A DNA stretch of 64,000 bases from positions 77,424,124 through 77,488,123 of the forward strand of contig CM049308.1 in the NCBI GenBank assembly GCA_026874595.1, written 5' to 3'. A program made the position numbers and the translations under genes. This document shows, piece by piece, positions 22,801-36,470 of the stretch. Position 1 is the stretch's first letter, and every line of letters begins with the position of its first letter. The DNA is from Sipunculus nudus. Lineage: Eukaryota; Annelida; Sipuncula; Golfingiida; Sipunculidae. Under the pieces are notes generated by a model, which worked only from the letters and a program-made list of their open reading frames with translations, was not told the origin of the DNA and did no database searches.

Positions 22801-25152
22801 CCCTAAGCCATGTACACACGAGTAGAGGACAGGTTACCATAATGTTACAACCCTAAGCCATGTACATACGAGTAGAGGACAGGTTACCATAATGTTACAG
22901 CCCTTAGCCATGTACATACGAATAGAGGACAGGTTACCATAATGTTACAGCCCTAAGCCATGTACATACGAGTAGAGGACAGGTTACCATAATGTTACAA
23001 CCCTAAGCCATGTACATACGAATAGAGGACAGGTTACCATAATGTTACAGCCCTAAGCCATGTACATACGAATAGAGGACAGGTTACCATAATGTTACAG
23101 CCCTAAGCCATGTATATACGAGTAGAGGACAGGTTACCATAATGTTACAACCCTAAGCCATGTACATACGAATAGAGGACAGGTTACCATAATGTTACAG
23201 CCCTAAACCATGTACATACGAGTAGAGGACAGGTTACCATAATGTTACAGCCCTAAGCCATGTACATTCGAGTAGAGGACAGGTTACCATAATGTTACAG
23301 CCCTAAGCCATGTACATATGAGTAGAGGACAGGTTACCATAATGTTACAGCCCTAAGCCATGTACATACGAGTAGAGGACAGGTTACCATAATGTTACAG
23401 CCCTAAGCCATATACATACGAATAGAGGACAGGTTACCATAATGTTACAACCCTAAGCCATGTACATACGAGTAGAGGACAGGTTACCATAATGTTACAG
23501 CCCTAAGCCATGTATATACGAGTAGAGGACAGGTTACCATAATGTTACAGCCCTAAGCCATGTATATACGAGTAGAGGACAGGTTACCATAATGTTACAG
23601 CCCTAAGCCATGTACATACGAATAGAAGACAGGTTACCATAATGTTACAGCCCTAAACCATGTACATACGAGTAGAGGACAGGTTACCATAATGTTACAG
23701 CCCTAAGCCATGTACATTCGAGTAGAGGACAGGTTACCATAATGTTACAGCCCTAAGCCATGTACATATGAGTAGAGGACAGGTTACCATAATGTTACAG
23801 CCCTAAGCCATGTACATACGAGTAGAGGACAGGTTACCATAATGTTACAGCCCTAAGCCATATACATACGAATAGAGGACAGGTTACCATAATGTTACAA
23901 CCCTAAGCCATGTACATACGAGTAGAGGACAGGTTACCATAATGTTACAGCCCTAAGCCATGTATATACGAGTAGAGGACAGGTTACCATAATGTTACAG
24001 CCCTAAGCCATGTATATACGAGTAGAGGACAGGTTACCATAATGTTACAGCCCTAAGCCATGTACATACGAATAGAGGACAGGTTACCATAATGTTACAG
24101 CCCTAAGCCATGTACATACGAGTAGAGGACAGGTTACCATAATGTTACAGCCCTAAGCCATGTACATACGAATAGAGGATAGGTTACCATAATGTTACAG
24201 CCCTAAGCCATGTACATACGAATAGAGGACAGGTTACCATAATGTTACAGCCCTAAGCCATGTACATACGAATAGAGGACAGGTTACCATAATGTTACAG
24301 CCCTAAGCCATGTACATGCGAGTAGAGGACAGGTTACCATAATGTTACAACCCTAAGCCATGTACATACGAGTAGAGGACAGGTTACCATAATGTTACAG
24401 CCCTTAGCCATGTACATACGAATAGAGGACAGGTTACCATAATGTTACAGCCCTAAGCCATGTACATACGAGTAGAGGACAGGTTACCATAATGTTACAA
24501 CCCTAAGCCATGTACATACGAATAGAGGACAGGTTACCATGATATTACAGCCCTAAACCATGTACATACGAGTAGAGGACAGGTTACCATAATGTGACAG
24601 CCCTAAGCCATGTACATATGAGTAGAGGACAGGTTACCATAATGTTACAGCCCTAAACCATGTACATACGAGTAGAGGACAGGTTACCATAATGTTACAG
24701 CCCTAAGCCATGTACATACGAGTAGAGGACAGGTTACCATAATGTTACAGCCCTAAACCATGTACATACGAGAAGAGGACAGGTTACCATAATGGTACAG
24801 CCATAAGCCATGTACATACGAGTAGAGGACAGGTTACCATAATGTGACAGCCCTAAGCCATGTACATATGAGTAGAGGACAGGTTACCATAATCTTACAG
24901 CCCTAAGCCATGTACATACGAGTAGAGGACAGGTTACCATAATGTTACAGCCCTAAGCCATGTACATATGAGTAGAGGACAGGTTACCATAATGTTACAG
25001 CCCTTAGCCATGTACATACGAATAGAGGACAGGTTACCATAATGTTACAGCCCTAAGCCATGTACATACGAGTAGAGGACAGGTTACCATAATGTTACAG
25101 CCCTAAGCCATGTACATAAGAGTAGAGGATAGGTTATACCATAAAGTTACAG
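22801..25152. repeat. 50-bp minisatellite, 47 units
   Basis: Forty-six units of exactly 50 bp plus a final 52-bp unit. Each starts CCCTAAGCCATGTACATACG, followed by an AGTAGAGGACAGG block and a TTACCATAATGTTACA block. Variable positions (G/A at unit base 22, C/T at base 15, final A/G, CCCTAAACC, CCCTTAGCC) define unit types. Units 9-17 (23201-23650) are repeated as units 18-26 (23651-24100) with one difference, a 450-bp higher-order duplication. The unit length is not a multiple of 3 and the unit contains TAA and TAG, so the array is non-coding. Confidence 0.98.
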
Positions 25153-27039
25153 CCCAAAACCTGTTTTAGGGTTTCTTATGAGACTTCCTGGGTTGGTCCC
25201 TCCCCTTTCCAAAATCCTGGATCCGATCTTGTATAAGTACATAAAATGTGCGAAATAGATGCTACAAAGAGCGTTTTGAACCGGGTCTTCCCATGCCGAA
25301 GAGATAAAGGCTCATATTATGACTCTGCAGACACTTCATCATGCACCCACAAAATAACTGTTTTACAGAAGAGGACTTAACTTTGCCTGTGGCAGCCCAG
25401 GTTGCCTATGCTTAGCGATGGTTACAGCACGTATCACATAAATATAGTTATAAATACACCACAGACATACACGAAACGGCAAGTACATATACACCACTGA
25501 ACCTTCATTTTCAACGATTACACCGTAAAATAGTTCTGAACGTAGATTTAACGATCACAGGAACCATGCACAAATACACCAGCACGTGTTACAAAAATTA
25601 CATAAAACCACACCAGAAATCCATCACGGCATTAATATGTAATTACACCTATAAACAATCTTTGCTGGACCGTATAACAACACATGACAACAATATGTCT
25701 TGGAATTTCGAATGTCCTCTAATTAAAGACTGATCTTTGGCTGTTTAAGCAGCGCCTCGGGCTTGACGCTCATACTTGTTTAACCTTCTATATTTAATAC
25801 AAATTAACTCCGGCGAGCCTGTCATATTTTTTAAAACTACTGTGACTTTAAATTAATCCAGTGAACTCTTTTTGTTTTGACTTAAGTGCCGAACTCATCT
25901 CCTAGTGTGGTGATATGACTTTTGAAAGAATAAGAACACTCAACATTTCTGATTTTACAAGTTTGTCTCTTGCTGAAATTTAAAGTAACCCCTCTCCATC
26001 TATTAGTTAGCAATTTCAGTATTTGTAAAAACTTCTGTGTAAGGCAGATCCCTGCTGCATATTTGCTTATACAGTCAGTGCCTATTGGGAGTTATATGAG
26101 TTCTTATAATCTTATATTCTCACAAGAAGTAAATATACATTTAGTTTGATATACAAAATACGGCTATCAAATGAAAAGATCATGCTTTCGCGAGGAACTC
26201 TGAAAATCAGCTGCTAACTTGTACTCCGACAAAAAATTACCACGTTATGAGAATCCAACATATTGTATTGGTCTGATCAGAGGATCTCTGCTTTTGACTG
26301 ATAGTATCAATGCGCTGAATTCAGCAAATTGCTAAAACATTTATAAGCTTTGCGTATTTTATCGTCTGGGTTTTCCATCATGACGCCACGGAGTGGAAGG
26401 ATAAAAGTTTAACTAGATGATCCCTACAAGAGGCGAAGCGCCAAGTTTACTGAAAGTCATAGATACTTAGCTGTTTACGGACGCTTAAACCCCCAGCTGG
26501 CGACGTTGCCATAAAAAAAATAACCCGGTTCTCCAAACACTGAGCCATTCTGGACACACAACATAGCCAGCGGGGACCAGTGACATGTCGGAGCCGAGCT
26601 CAGTAATCGATTTTATCCGGCTAGAAGGGGTGTAATTTTCCTACTTGAAATAGAAACTGAAATTAACAAGAGATGCGCATTTACGGACACTGAAATCAAT
26701 TACTAATCGATTTCTGGTATCTGTGAGCGACATGGGCGGCCAAGATGAGAGGTGTCGTTGGCGCCAAAATCGTTACATCATGTTGGAATTAGCCTGGATA
26801 CTGGTAAGCGGGCGCTGAGGTACTTTGCCGGTCTTATTTAGGTTTAGTATGTCGACTTATCTGTCTGTGAAACTTGTCAATATACTCAACCGTCTGTTAT
26901 CCGTCATTACCCGGTATGTATTTAGTATTATGTAGATATTATATAAACGAAAATCTTATTTTTTGGAAATATATACAAATTCTATACAAGAACCTTTACG
27001 GTCAAGTGGCTTTCTTAGACTGCTGAACCTTGCAGTTCA
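25153..27039. other. Intergenic, no gene
   Basis: A fragment of the poly-G/C repeat family (GGATCCAGGATTTTGG read on the minus strand) lies at about 25195-25235, right after the minisatellite. The stretch 26370-26830 has balanced composition. No gene is recognised. Confidence 0.5.
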
Positions 27040-27900
27040 GGTTTGACTTTGTAGATGAAGGTCAAGGTCACCAGTATTTTAACTCATCTGAGATTTTGGT
27101 AAAAACAATTCACGTATCAAATTTCCCTAAAAACTATTGGGTAGTTCAAACGTTATAGTATTCACAGAAAATGTCTATTTCTTCTGATTTGAGCTTGAAG
27201 ATGGATGTCCCGGTTGCGAACACATCTGCGATCTTGGTAGAAACAATTCACGTATCAAATTTTACAAACAAATGTTGACTCGGTCAATAGTTATAGAGTA
27301 AACAGTATATATCTATTTCTGCTGATCTGAGCTTAAAGATAAAAGTCAGGGTCACTGGATTTCGAACACTTCTGAGATTTTGGTAGAAACAATTCACGTA
27401 TCAAATTTCATGAAAATATATATTGAGCGGATCAAAAGTTAGAGTGTTAACAAAATATTAACATTTCTACTTATTGTTTTGATTTTGAAGAAGAAGTCAA
27501 GGTCATCAAATTTCTATATTGTCCGAGAACTTAGTTGAAACAACTTGGTTGTTAAATTTGAGGGAAAAAATGCAGTGCTTCAAAAGTTACAACATTCACA
27601 TTGAAAAAACAATGAGCAATAATTCCGCTGATTTGATCTTTAAGATCTAGGTCATGATAATCAGTTTTCAAAAATCGTCAAAGAACTAGGTTGAAACAAT
27701 AAGTATTTCGTGTTTGAGGAAAAAATAGGCGAAACTTCTAAATTTATAGGGTTCACCAACAAAAATTAATTTGACCTTGATGGTGGAGGTCAAGGTCACC
27801 GGTTTTCGAACTCTTCCGAGCTATTGGTAGTAACAGTTTAAATTTCAAATTTCATGAAAAAAATATTGAGTGAATCAAACGTTAACGAATTACTGTTTTT
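27040..27900. repeat. Degenerate ~140-bp tandem repeat with TCAAGGTCA sites
   Basis: About six diverged units. The core ACAATTCACGTATCAAATTT occurs at about 27107, 27247 and 27393, giving a period near 140-146 bp. Later units are more diverged. TCAAGGTCA is at 27062-27070, 27497-27505 and 27790-27798, and its inverse TGACCTTGA at 27772-27780. No coding capacity. Confidence 0.75.
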
Positions 27901-30900
27901 GGAAGAGATAGATGGTTAGTGATAGAACCATCGGAAATGTAGAGGATCGATATATATAGTGACATAGAACATACAACACCGCGCATGGATGTTATTCATC
28001 GTGGAAAGTATTTGCTGAGAATTGTGTGGCTGATTCATTGGAAGTATCATAATCGGTAAACGTTACTCCAGGGATAAACTTTGCTAACCTTATCCCTATA
28101 GACGAATATATGTCACTGTAACACGTTGTTTGGCAATATTCGTCATTGTCATTATTTTTATTAATGTCGGCATTGAACCGATGCTTCAGTCACGATGCTG
28201 ATTATGGCGATTTAAATATCAATATATATATTTGCCAGCGATGAATCTTTTTCATGAATATTATCAAAAGCATCTTTCCATAGCCAACGTCATGCATTTT
28301 TGGATATTTCATTAGCATAATGAACATCGGAGGGCGCTGATGACTAGTTAATACATTACTGTTAAAGTCAGTATATACAACGATTATAAAGAACCTATCT
28401 GACTTTTTACATGCATCCGTTGCACCTGGTACTTCCGAGAAAACTGATATATTTAAACATAGTCCATTTGATTTGACGTGAATTTATGCAACAATACTTT
28501 TATTTTTATATTTTTGAATATTCATACACCGGTTTCAGTTTTGAGAGTAAAAGATGAAAAAGCCATGGTGTAAGTCCATTTCAATATTTTACGACCTTTT
28601 TTTATTCGTCAGTATCTTGTGGTTTTGTGACATGGCGACCCCCATGCATCAGTTAGCAGTCTCTCTTCTGTCATTATTTTAAAGAATGTGTATACAGTCA
28701 ATCAGCGTCTGTCAAATATAAATGTATGTGTGTGTGATTACTGACCCTGACACCGTTACTATACGGTCAATGCGTCCTGAATGAAAAATGATTCTTTGTT
28801 TATTATTGTATTACTTAAATATGTTGTAGCTCAGTACCATTTAGTTACATGGGCAATGGATTTAATTCTTATGGCGACTTCTATTTTGATAAGTGACTGC
28901 ACATTTGTTTAAAAAAAATCGCGACATTTCAATGTGCACCCCTATAGCTTCCATGCTTGGAATGGATTGTTAAGCCATGACTTCATTACTCAACAGATCA
29001 ACCATGCACGAAGTCACCTATGGTAGACACTGCATAATAAGATTTGGGCTCCAGTAACAAGAGACATAGCAGTTTATGTTCTAAACTTGAATTAGGATTT
29101 ATTTATCTAAATAAACCAAAATGTTGCATTAAAAATTCGCCAAAGATCAAAAAAGAAAATAAAAGGAACAATACCGCGACTCGGAATCACGAGAGAGCAT
29201 TCAAGAGTGACCTCTAGCGGACATATGATTTATTACGGGAGCAGCTGTTGTTTTTTATCTGTTTGTGTGGCATCGAAACATTTTATCATCTTTAAATATC
29301 CATTTAATGTAATTTACGGCTAAATATAAAACTACATCTGTCGCAGATGTGCATTTTTAGTTTAAGAGACAACTCTATTTCCAATAATTATAAAATGCTT
29401 AATAAATAGACAAATTTGATCATGTACATGGTATATATGTCAGTGATTGTTCAGCTTCTGCCTACAACAAATGATCATGGACTATCAGATACCCTGACAC
29501 GGGGAGTGTGACACAGTGATATACAATATGATCCTATATATAAAATGACCGTCTGACTGATCCCGGGGAACGGCGAGTCTAGATGACGTGTCTGAAAACC
29601 ATCGAGCGCTATTGAATCCTGGGAATGTAAGTGATCCAATCTAAGATGATCCGAAGAACTTCAGTCACATATCATATTTGATTTCGGCATGGTCTTTAGT
29701 AACCTAATGCAAAATGGCGTCCATGTATACAGAATACATGGGGAGAGAATGTAATCTCTCGCCGCAGACTAATGGCCCCCAGGCATGACTAACGGGAATT
29801 GGGTTTTCAGACGAATCAAATAAAGAGACAAATAAGCCTTCATCTTGAGTGCGGGCCTGGTGTTAGGCGACAAAAAGCGAGTTGTGGTGAGTGTCCGATA
29901 CTTATAGCCCTGCATACTGTAGCCAAGAGCGCGGCCTGAGAGCTTGCTAACATAAATAACCAAGTGTATAGCAATATCTCTTACATACTTATGACAAATA
30001 TTTAGCCGTCGGTGGGCAGGCTGACACGCCGGCCACTTTGTTGCAGACAAATTATAAAGACACTTTGATTACAGAGCTATAGCTCCTTCAACTAAGTGTG
30101 CCCCGCGGGTGTAACAATACTTTCCATGGAGTTCTAATTCAACAAACAATAAGTTTGAATAGCCTCGCCTTATAACTGCGCTATCCAGTGGTCTTTTACC
30201 CCGCCCGTTTGTAGATCTTACGGACGGATCTGTTGAGTTCCAGAAAGGCTTCTTGCCCTCATCGTATTTACGTTAAACCCCAACGTTTTCATCGCATTAG
30301 CCGATCCTGTAGTGTATCAGTTTCCCGCCTCTAATGCGTCTAATCCGTTCTGTGGCCCTCTTGGAGCTTCTGTTTGCTAGGCACACGGTTCCTTTGTCCT
30401 CATGTCACATAAATGTCCGTATCCGTTTCAGCTTTCGGGTTTTGACCACCAGCGGGATACGGGCATGCAAAAACCTGTAAACATGTTTGGTCAAGCCGCC
30501 ATGGTGTTCACCATAACCTGAAGGCAAAAGGCTTATGTCTCTATAAACATATAATTTGTTTTTGGCAATGTAGTTTAATTAGCCACATTTATTATAGGAC
30601 CAAACTATTGAACTCTACATTATTTGTACAACATATTTTATAGCAGCTATTAGAGTATTATCCAGTGTTACTTCCTCATATACGAGCACATTAACCCTTA
30701 ACTATAAATGATATATTCTAAGAGTCTCAGATGTATACAGCATTGCCTGAAATAGTTATTCTCTTGTTGTCTTCATAAACAAACGTCATGTATTTCTGGA
30801 GAGAGCATGAGAATGGATTGACCTTCAAAATATCAACTTTTTATACCGAAATTCAAAAAATGGAAATACGGACAAATTGTTGTGAATCAGGAATATACTA

Positions 30901-33660
30901 CAGATATATGGACCGTTCTCAGCTTAGCTTCCGTAAAAGTAAGAAATCTGAAGCGTGATAGCCGAGAGGTTTCTTTTCTCATAGTCATTTACAGCATTAC
31001 AGAGGGTCTGCCAATACGCGAAGATATATACGGCCATGCGCAAGCATTTATTCGCTTTTAGGAGAAACTAGAAAATGGGGACCCTTTGTGGTTATGAGCC
31101 ACAGTGAAGGTCAGAAATGGCGAGGTGGAGAGCGGTGTGATGTTGTGCGACAGACCTGCGATGTGATGCTACCGGGAATTCAATTGTGTGCAAGAGGAAG
31201 GGCGAAACTGGTGTGCATTCTGTAAGTTAGGGCATCTGACTGACGCTGATATCAAAACTTGCCCACTCTCTTAGCCCGTTTCTGCGGGGTTTTCTTATAA
31301 ACAAACAGACAGTACAATTTTAGTAGTATATAGATTTGTTGATGGTATACTGGAGACTAACGACACTAATGAATGGTTTGGTTGATTATATGGCTTTATA
31401 AAGTACTACTGGATACGGATATGTATATGTAAAAAAAGTTGGGGTTTTTTTGGTTTTTTTTTCATAAGATTAGTTATCTTCTTGTGAAAAAAAAATTGAA
31501 GACGTGTAATATTTGAAGGCCTGCCAAATCACTCTTTTTTTAAAGAGTGACCCTTTTTTAAGATATCCTAAAAATGACGCTAATTACTGTTGTTTCGCTT
31601 TTTTCAGTCGCACAATTTTTTTAGTGAAACAATTCCGTATACACTATTTCTCTCCCGCTTTAACAGCCAAGAATGAGACATTTCTCAGTTTTTCTTGTGT
31701 AAATGTCCAGCATGGCAGGCCTGATTTGTATTGAATATAACACTATGTTAACACTTTATTTCCTTTTTTAAAGGTTTCACTAGTTTTATATTGATAAGGC
31801 GGCTATACTGCTTTCTCATATAAATAATAGAAGGAATATATGTATTCACCTGATGGGTCCAAATATTAAAAGAAGAAAACACTACATGTGTTTATTGCCT
31901 AATAAATTTATTTTATGTTTATCAACTTAATGCATGCATAAATAAAGGTTAAAATGTATACTTGATATATTTTTCCTACAGCTTTTTCTACGTTTGTTTC
32001 GTTATATACAATATATAAAATGCATATTTTGGATGAATGTTCATGTTTTATTTCATATTGATGCTGAGAATTTCCTTTAGTTGTTGGGAAAAAGACAAAC
32101 CACGTATGCTGACATCTCGTGGAAGTTTTTTGTTTTACTATGAACATATCACATATCAGTTCAAGGATGAATAGAACTGGTGACATCTGGTGGTGGCGAC
32201 TGAAGGTAACTGTTCAGGTCTGTTACAAAAACAGAAAAATATTATATATTAAATAATATTAAAGTAAAATCTGTTATATCTTCAAAGGTGAAGTTCCTAT
32301 CGGAATGTCTGGTACGTATCTGAATTCATTTTACAGACCGACAGATCCCCAACACAGCAGACAGCAGTCGTTACGCGCAGTGCGCAAGCTCGTGGTCAAG
32401 GTATGTTTGGTTTATAAGTGATATTTTCTTGGCGTTGGCTCATTGTTATTGCACTCTCCTGCGGCTGGCTAGTCTTCGACCATTCTAGGAAAACTATATT
32501 CTATATGCAAGGAGGAGGAGACAATTAAAAAATTTTTAAAAAATAGGAAAAAATTACCAAAACCATATCTTATCATACATCCAATATAGACAACAAGTAT
32601 TTTTCATCATTTTCAACTTGATCAAGTGCCGGTTGTTCATAAATAATTCGATTTCAACGTCGAATCCGTGTGCTTTGAATTCTTTACACATTAAAAGTAT
32701 TATATATCATATGAAAGGCTTATTAATTGTCTTAAAAAAAAACCTGTGCTGCACGACCTGTCAACATCGTCTTTTACTGTTCGTTCTATATTACAATCCT
32801 GCAGATCAAATGACGGTTGGCAAAATCAGGTTTACAGGCATGTTCTGTAGGTTTTAAATTCATATAACATGCACGTCAAAATCATGAAATGATTAAGTAG
32901 AAATGATTGTAAACCTGATATAAACCGAAATGGCAATATTTAGATGTTAAACGTTAGGAGTAGTGCGTGACTATCAGAAGTTTATGAAGTAAATTAAAAC
33001 TCACTTTAAGTCATGCATTATACCCCCGCACAGGTAGTTTTTAGAACGCCTCATTCATGTAACATACGTTTAGGGCGTTAATGTAAAGTGATTGTAATGT
33101 ATTTACGCGTGCGCCATCTATATTATAACTGACGGTGGTCACGCATCTCCTCCGTTGCCACGCCTCGGATATACACGTGTTTGGTCTTGGACTGTCTGGA
33201 ATGATGCAATGTGTCCTAAAGGGGTCATTTCCCATATTTTCGCCAAGATCATGAGATACTTCACTTTATTTTTGTTCCATGGGTGATTTCAACACCACCT
33301 GACGGAAACTACGTGTGGATGTGTATTAAGATGGAGAGCAGTTTGTTTCTCCGAAACAGGGCCTCGGGCCCTCAAATAGAGTCCGACATCACATAATGTT
33401 CAAGTCTTACAAAATATTCAGTGACTGTAATGTAATGTGTTTACGCCTGCGCGAAGAAACATAGGAATATTGTTTTGCGTGTGCATGCGTGAGTTTGTGA
33501 GGCTGCATGGGTTTTGTTTGATAGGGCGATATGCAGGGCAAATTCTGTAACCCAGTTCATAATTCCTTCGTATTTCCCCAATAACCTTCTCATGTTGACA
33601 ATTCTTCTATTACTGAGAAACTTTAGGAAAGTGTATGAGTAAATAACCTTAATTGCTGAA
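27901..33660. other. Long intergenic stretch, no gene recognised
   Basis: Mostly AT-rich, with a more balanced stretch at about 29500-30540. Short open frames on both strands lack domains. CTCF-like motifs occur at 29207-29220, 32109-32122 and 32180-32193. Confidence 0.5.
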
Positions 33661-33664
33661 TCTT

Positions 33665-33953
33665 TGTGCAGGGGCGTTAATACAGGGGGAATGGGTTGGA
33701 ATCTATCCCCCACTTTTTAGCAAGGGGGGATGGTAAATGTAATCACCCCCCCCCCCCCCCCGGTAATTAGAGAATATTTCAATTATATATTGGAAATGAA
33801 ATATATTAATAATTAGAATTGTAGAATTCGTTTACTCTGAAATATTATATATCTAAACATGGATTAGAATTAGCATATACTGGAGCATAATACTTTTTTA
33901 AACCTTATATTTGTAATGCATTTGAAATGTGTCGCAGAAACAATAAAAGGTAA

Positions 33954-33956
<3 letters not shown>
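33665..33956. repeat. Poly-C-bearing interspersed repeat, copy 1
   Basis: Aligns with 54425-54760. Shared blocks are a CCCC..ACTTTTT..CAAGGGGGG segment, ATGTAATCACC plus a C-run, GAAATGAAATATATTAATAA (TGCAAATGAAATATATTAAT in the sister) and a TTTGAAATGTGTC block. A (TA)n tract follows directly. Confidence 0.7.

Positions 33957-34018
<62 letters not shown>
33957..34018. repeat. (TA)n microsatellite
   Basis: About 31 uninterrupted TA units at the 3' end of the poly-C-bearing repeat. Confidence 0.97.
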
Positions 34019-34021
<3 letters not shown>

Positions 34022-36380
34022 CGGATATGTTCCGTCCATGCTCCTGTTAATTGTCCTCCACATATCTTTTTTATCAATTAACAAGGCCCATGTATCACAG
34101 TGTCATGGATCACGATAATAGTTCACACGTCGGTCAAAGGATGGGCATATAGATGTTATTAATATTTTCCCCGGGAAACAGTGTCTTTGGGCAGGGTCAA
34201 GGGAACTCGTTTCTAGTTGTGTCACTAGGGGGCGCTGTTTAGCTGCTTTGCGGCATATTTTTTTTTTCTGAAAAAAAAATACCGGTCTGCATTAAAAAGC
34301 AAACCTCCTGGATGAACACAAAAATGTGTTTCAATATAAGAAAAAAGTGTATATATATATATGTTAGCAACAAAGAATTAAGTTCTTTTCTATGATACCT
34401 GTATGATTTTTAAAGGTTCGAGGAAAGAGAGGAAATAGTAAGAAAAGGCACCAAAAATACATGGATCCACAAAAGAGTGCGTCCTTTTTTACCATGTGGG
34501 TTATTTCTAGTTTGACCACGGTACACATGGATGTTTCTGAAAAGGCAGAATTTGTACGACTTTAAGTTGAAGCTTAACAACAAAGAAATTTAAAATCGGC
34601 CCAAGACTATTATAGTTACCCTGGATGGTTTATATCTGGAATACCACACCAGGCTCAACTTCGTTGGCCTTGTTTTTGTATTTACTTCTTAAATTTGAAA
34701 AATTGGATCTATTAGGGGGGAATTTTGTCCCTGAAACGAGAGCCATCAAAGATGCAGTCGGATCGGAAATTTCGTCTTTTTCTCACAGATCTACAGGACA
34801 TTGTTACTTAAACCGTATACTTGAGTATGTTTGTTTACTTTTCCCACAATATCCAAGAACACCATGTAAGAAGAAGTTAATTAATAAAATCATCAATAGT
34901 TTTTGTAATTATATTGATTTTTATTTTATCGATGGTGTCCCATCAATATTTGTGTGAAAATAAAAATGCACGTGTATTGTTATGCGCCTGTTTCCTGTAT
35001 ATTGTGAAAATGCGCGCTACAAAAATATCATTTGTTAAGCATTGACTAATGTGCCTCTACATTATGTTTGTAATTGATGAAAAATATGTTATTATAGTTA
35101 TTTTATAAGAGTATAAAGACATAACAGAGACATTAAGTTAGAGTTAATAAGTTAGAGATTACTTCTGCTGTGAACTTGTCTAATATTTGAAACAAAGTCT
35201 TTCCTGCACTGTCTTAGTAACACTGGATTCTGGATTTGTTCTAAACTCTTAATAGACGGGAGGTGAATAATTAGTCCGGCTCAGGGATAACTACCCGGAA
35301 GTCAGACATATGAATACGTCTAATTGTTAAAGATTACCGTGGCGTGACGGAGTGTATGTGCTGAGAATGTCTAGACAGATCTGTTTAAACACCTAATATT
35401 AATGTCTTATTTACCCAAGCACCAAATTCCAGCGTTGTTTAATTTCCGTGGGATTATCGTGTAACTCCTACATATTGAATAAAGAATAATGTATGTAGCA
35501 GCAGTAGTAAAAGTCACGGAACTTCATATGTGTTGATTTTATCTCTTTTTACGGCTACTGTCTCTACTTCCGCAACTCCAGGTATATCTAACCTTCCGGC
35601 AGTGAGAATTTCACTGACTGGTGTGACGGTACCGGTTACCCGCTCCATATGATGCTCTATAGGTCTTATCGACTTTGTAGTGAATTCAACCGTAGATGGC
35701 GATCACATGGCATCAGTCTGGCCAGGAGAGTTTCGTTCGGTTTGAGGCGGCGAGACACTGTAAAGAGAGCCATCTATCCCAATCCGGTTGAACTAAGGTG
35801 CTACCAGTGAATACCCGGATCTTAATATTACCATGGATTCATCAATATATGTCGCGATACCATCATCGTGGCAATGAGATTTACCGCTGTCAAGTGCTCC
35901 TCATATCAGGTTTGCCACAGACGTGTCATCTGGCCAAGGATAATGTTCTGCGGATCGATATTTATCTATTTTGCGCAGGATCTGAACCAAATATACTGTA
36001 TTAAAACCTATATATATATAGAGCAAAGGCAGTTCATGCATGAGCTTCTTCCATTCCTTATATAACCAACATTGTGTTATTCATGCATACATATCTTATA
36101 CATTCTTCACAAATGGGCGGTTTTTTTTGTATCATATAAACGTTATGACACAGGACTTCTTTTTTACATCGTTCTGGCAGTATTGTCGCAAAATATTGTT
36201 TTTTGGTTATATGAATTTTTTGTGCATATATATATACATATATATATATACATATACACATACACACATATACATATATTATATAAACCCTTTTCTGTGA
36301 AGAAAAAAGTATTCTAACAGTGCTCGAAACATGGACTAGTTGTCATAGCTTTCAGAGGGTTTAAAAAAATACAACACAAA
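34019..36380. other. Intergenic, no convincing gene
   Basis: An open frame at 34625-34957 (+, 110 codons, followed by an AATAAA-like site) has no recognisable domain and is not called. A strong CTCF-like motif is at 34222-34235. The stretch 35200-35960 has balanced composition. Confidence 0.5.
34222..34235 (+). promoter_or_regulatory. CTCF-like motif
   Basis: TCACTAGGGGGCGC matches the core CTCF consensus CCASYAGRKGGCRS at 13 of 14 positions. Binding is not shown by sequence alone. Confidence 0.4.
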
Positions 36381-36382
36381 AA

Positions 36383-36383
<1 letters not shown>

Positions 36384-36468
<85 letters not shown>
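36384..36468. repeat. Compound (TA)n(GT)n microsatellite
   Basis: (TA)n to about 36420, then 24 uninterrupted GT units. Confidence 0.97.

Positions 36469-36470
<2 letters not shown>

Noticed and set aside
22801-25152. CRISPR-like array (regular repeats)
   Set aside because: There are no unique spacers: the whole 50-bp period is repeated, and the setting is a eukaryotic genome.
34625-34957. 110-codon + frame with a nearby AATAAA-like site
   Set aside because: No family recognised; the length is not surprising in a 64-kb six-frame scan.
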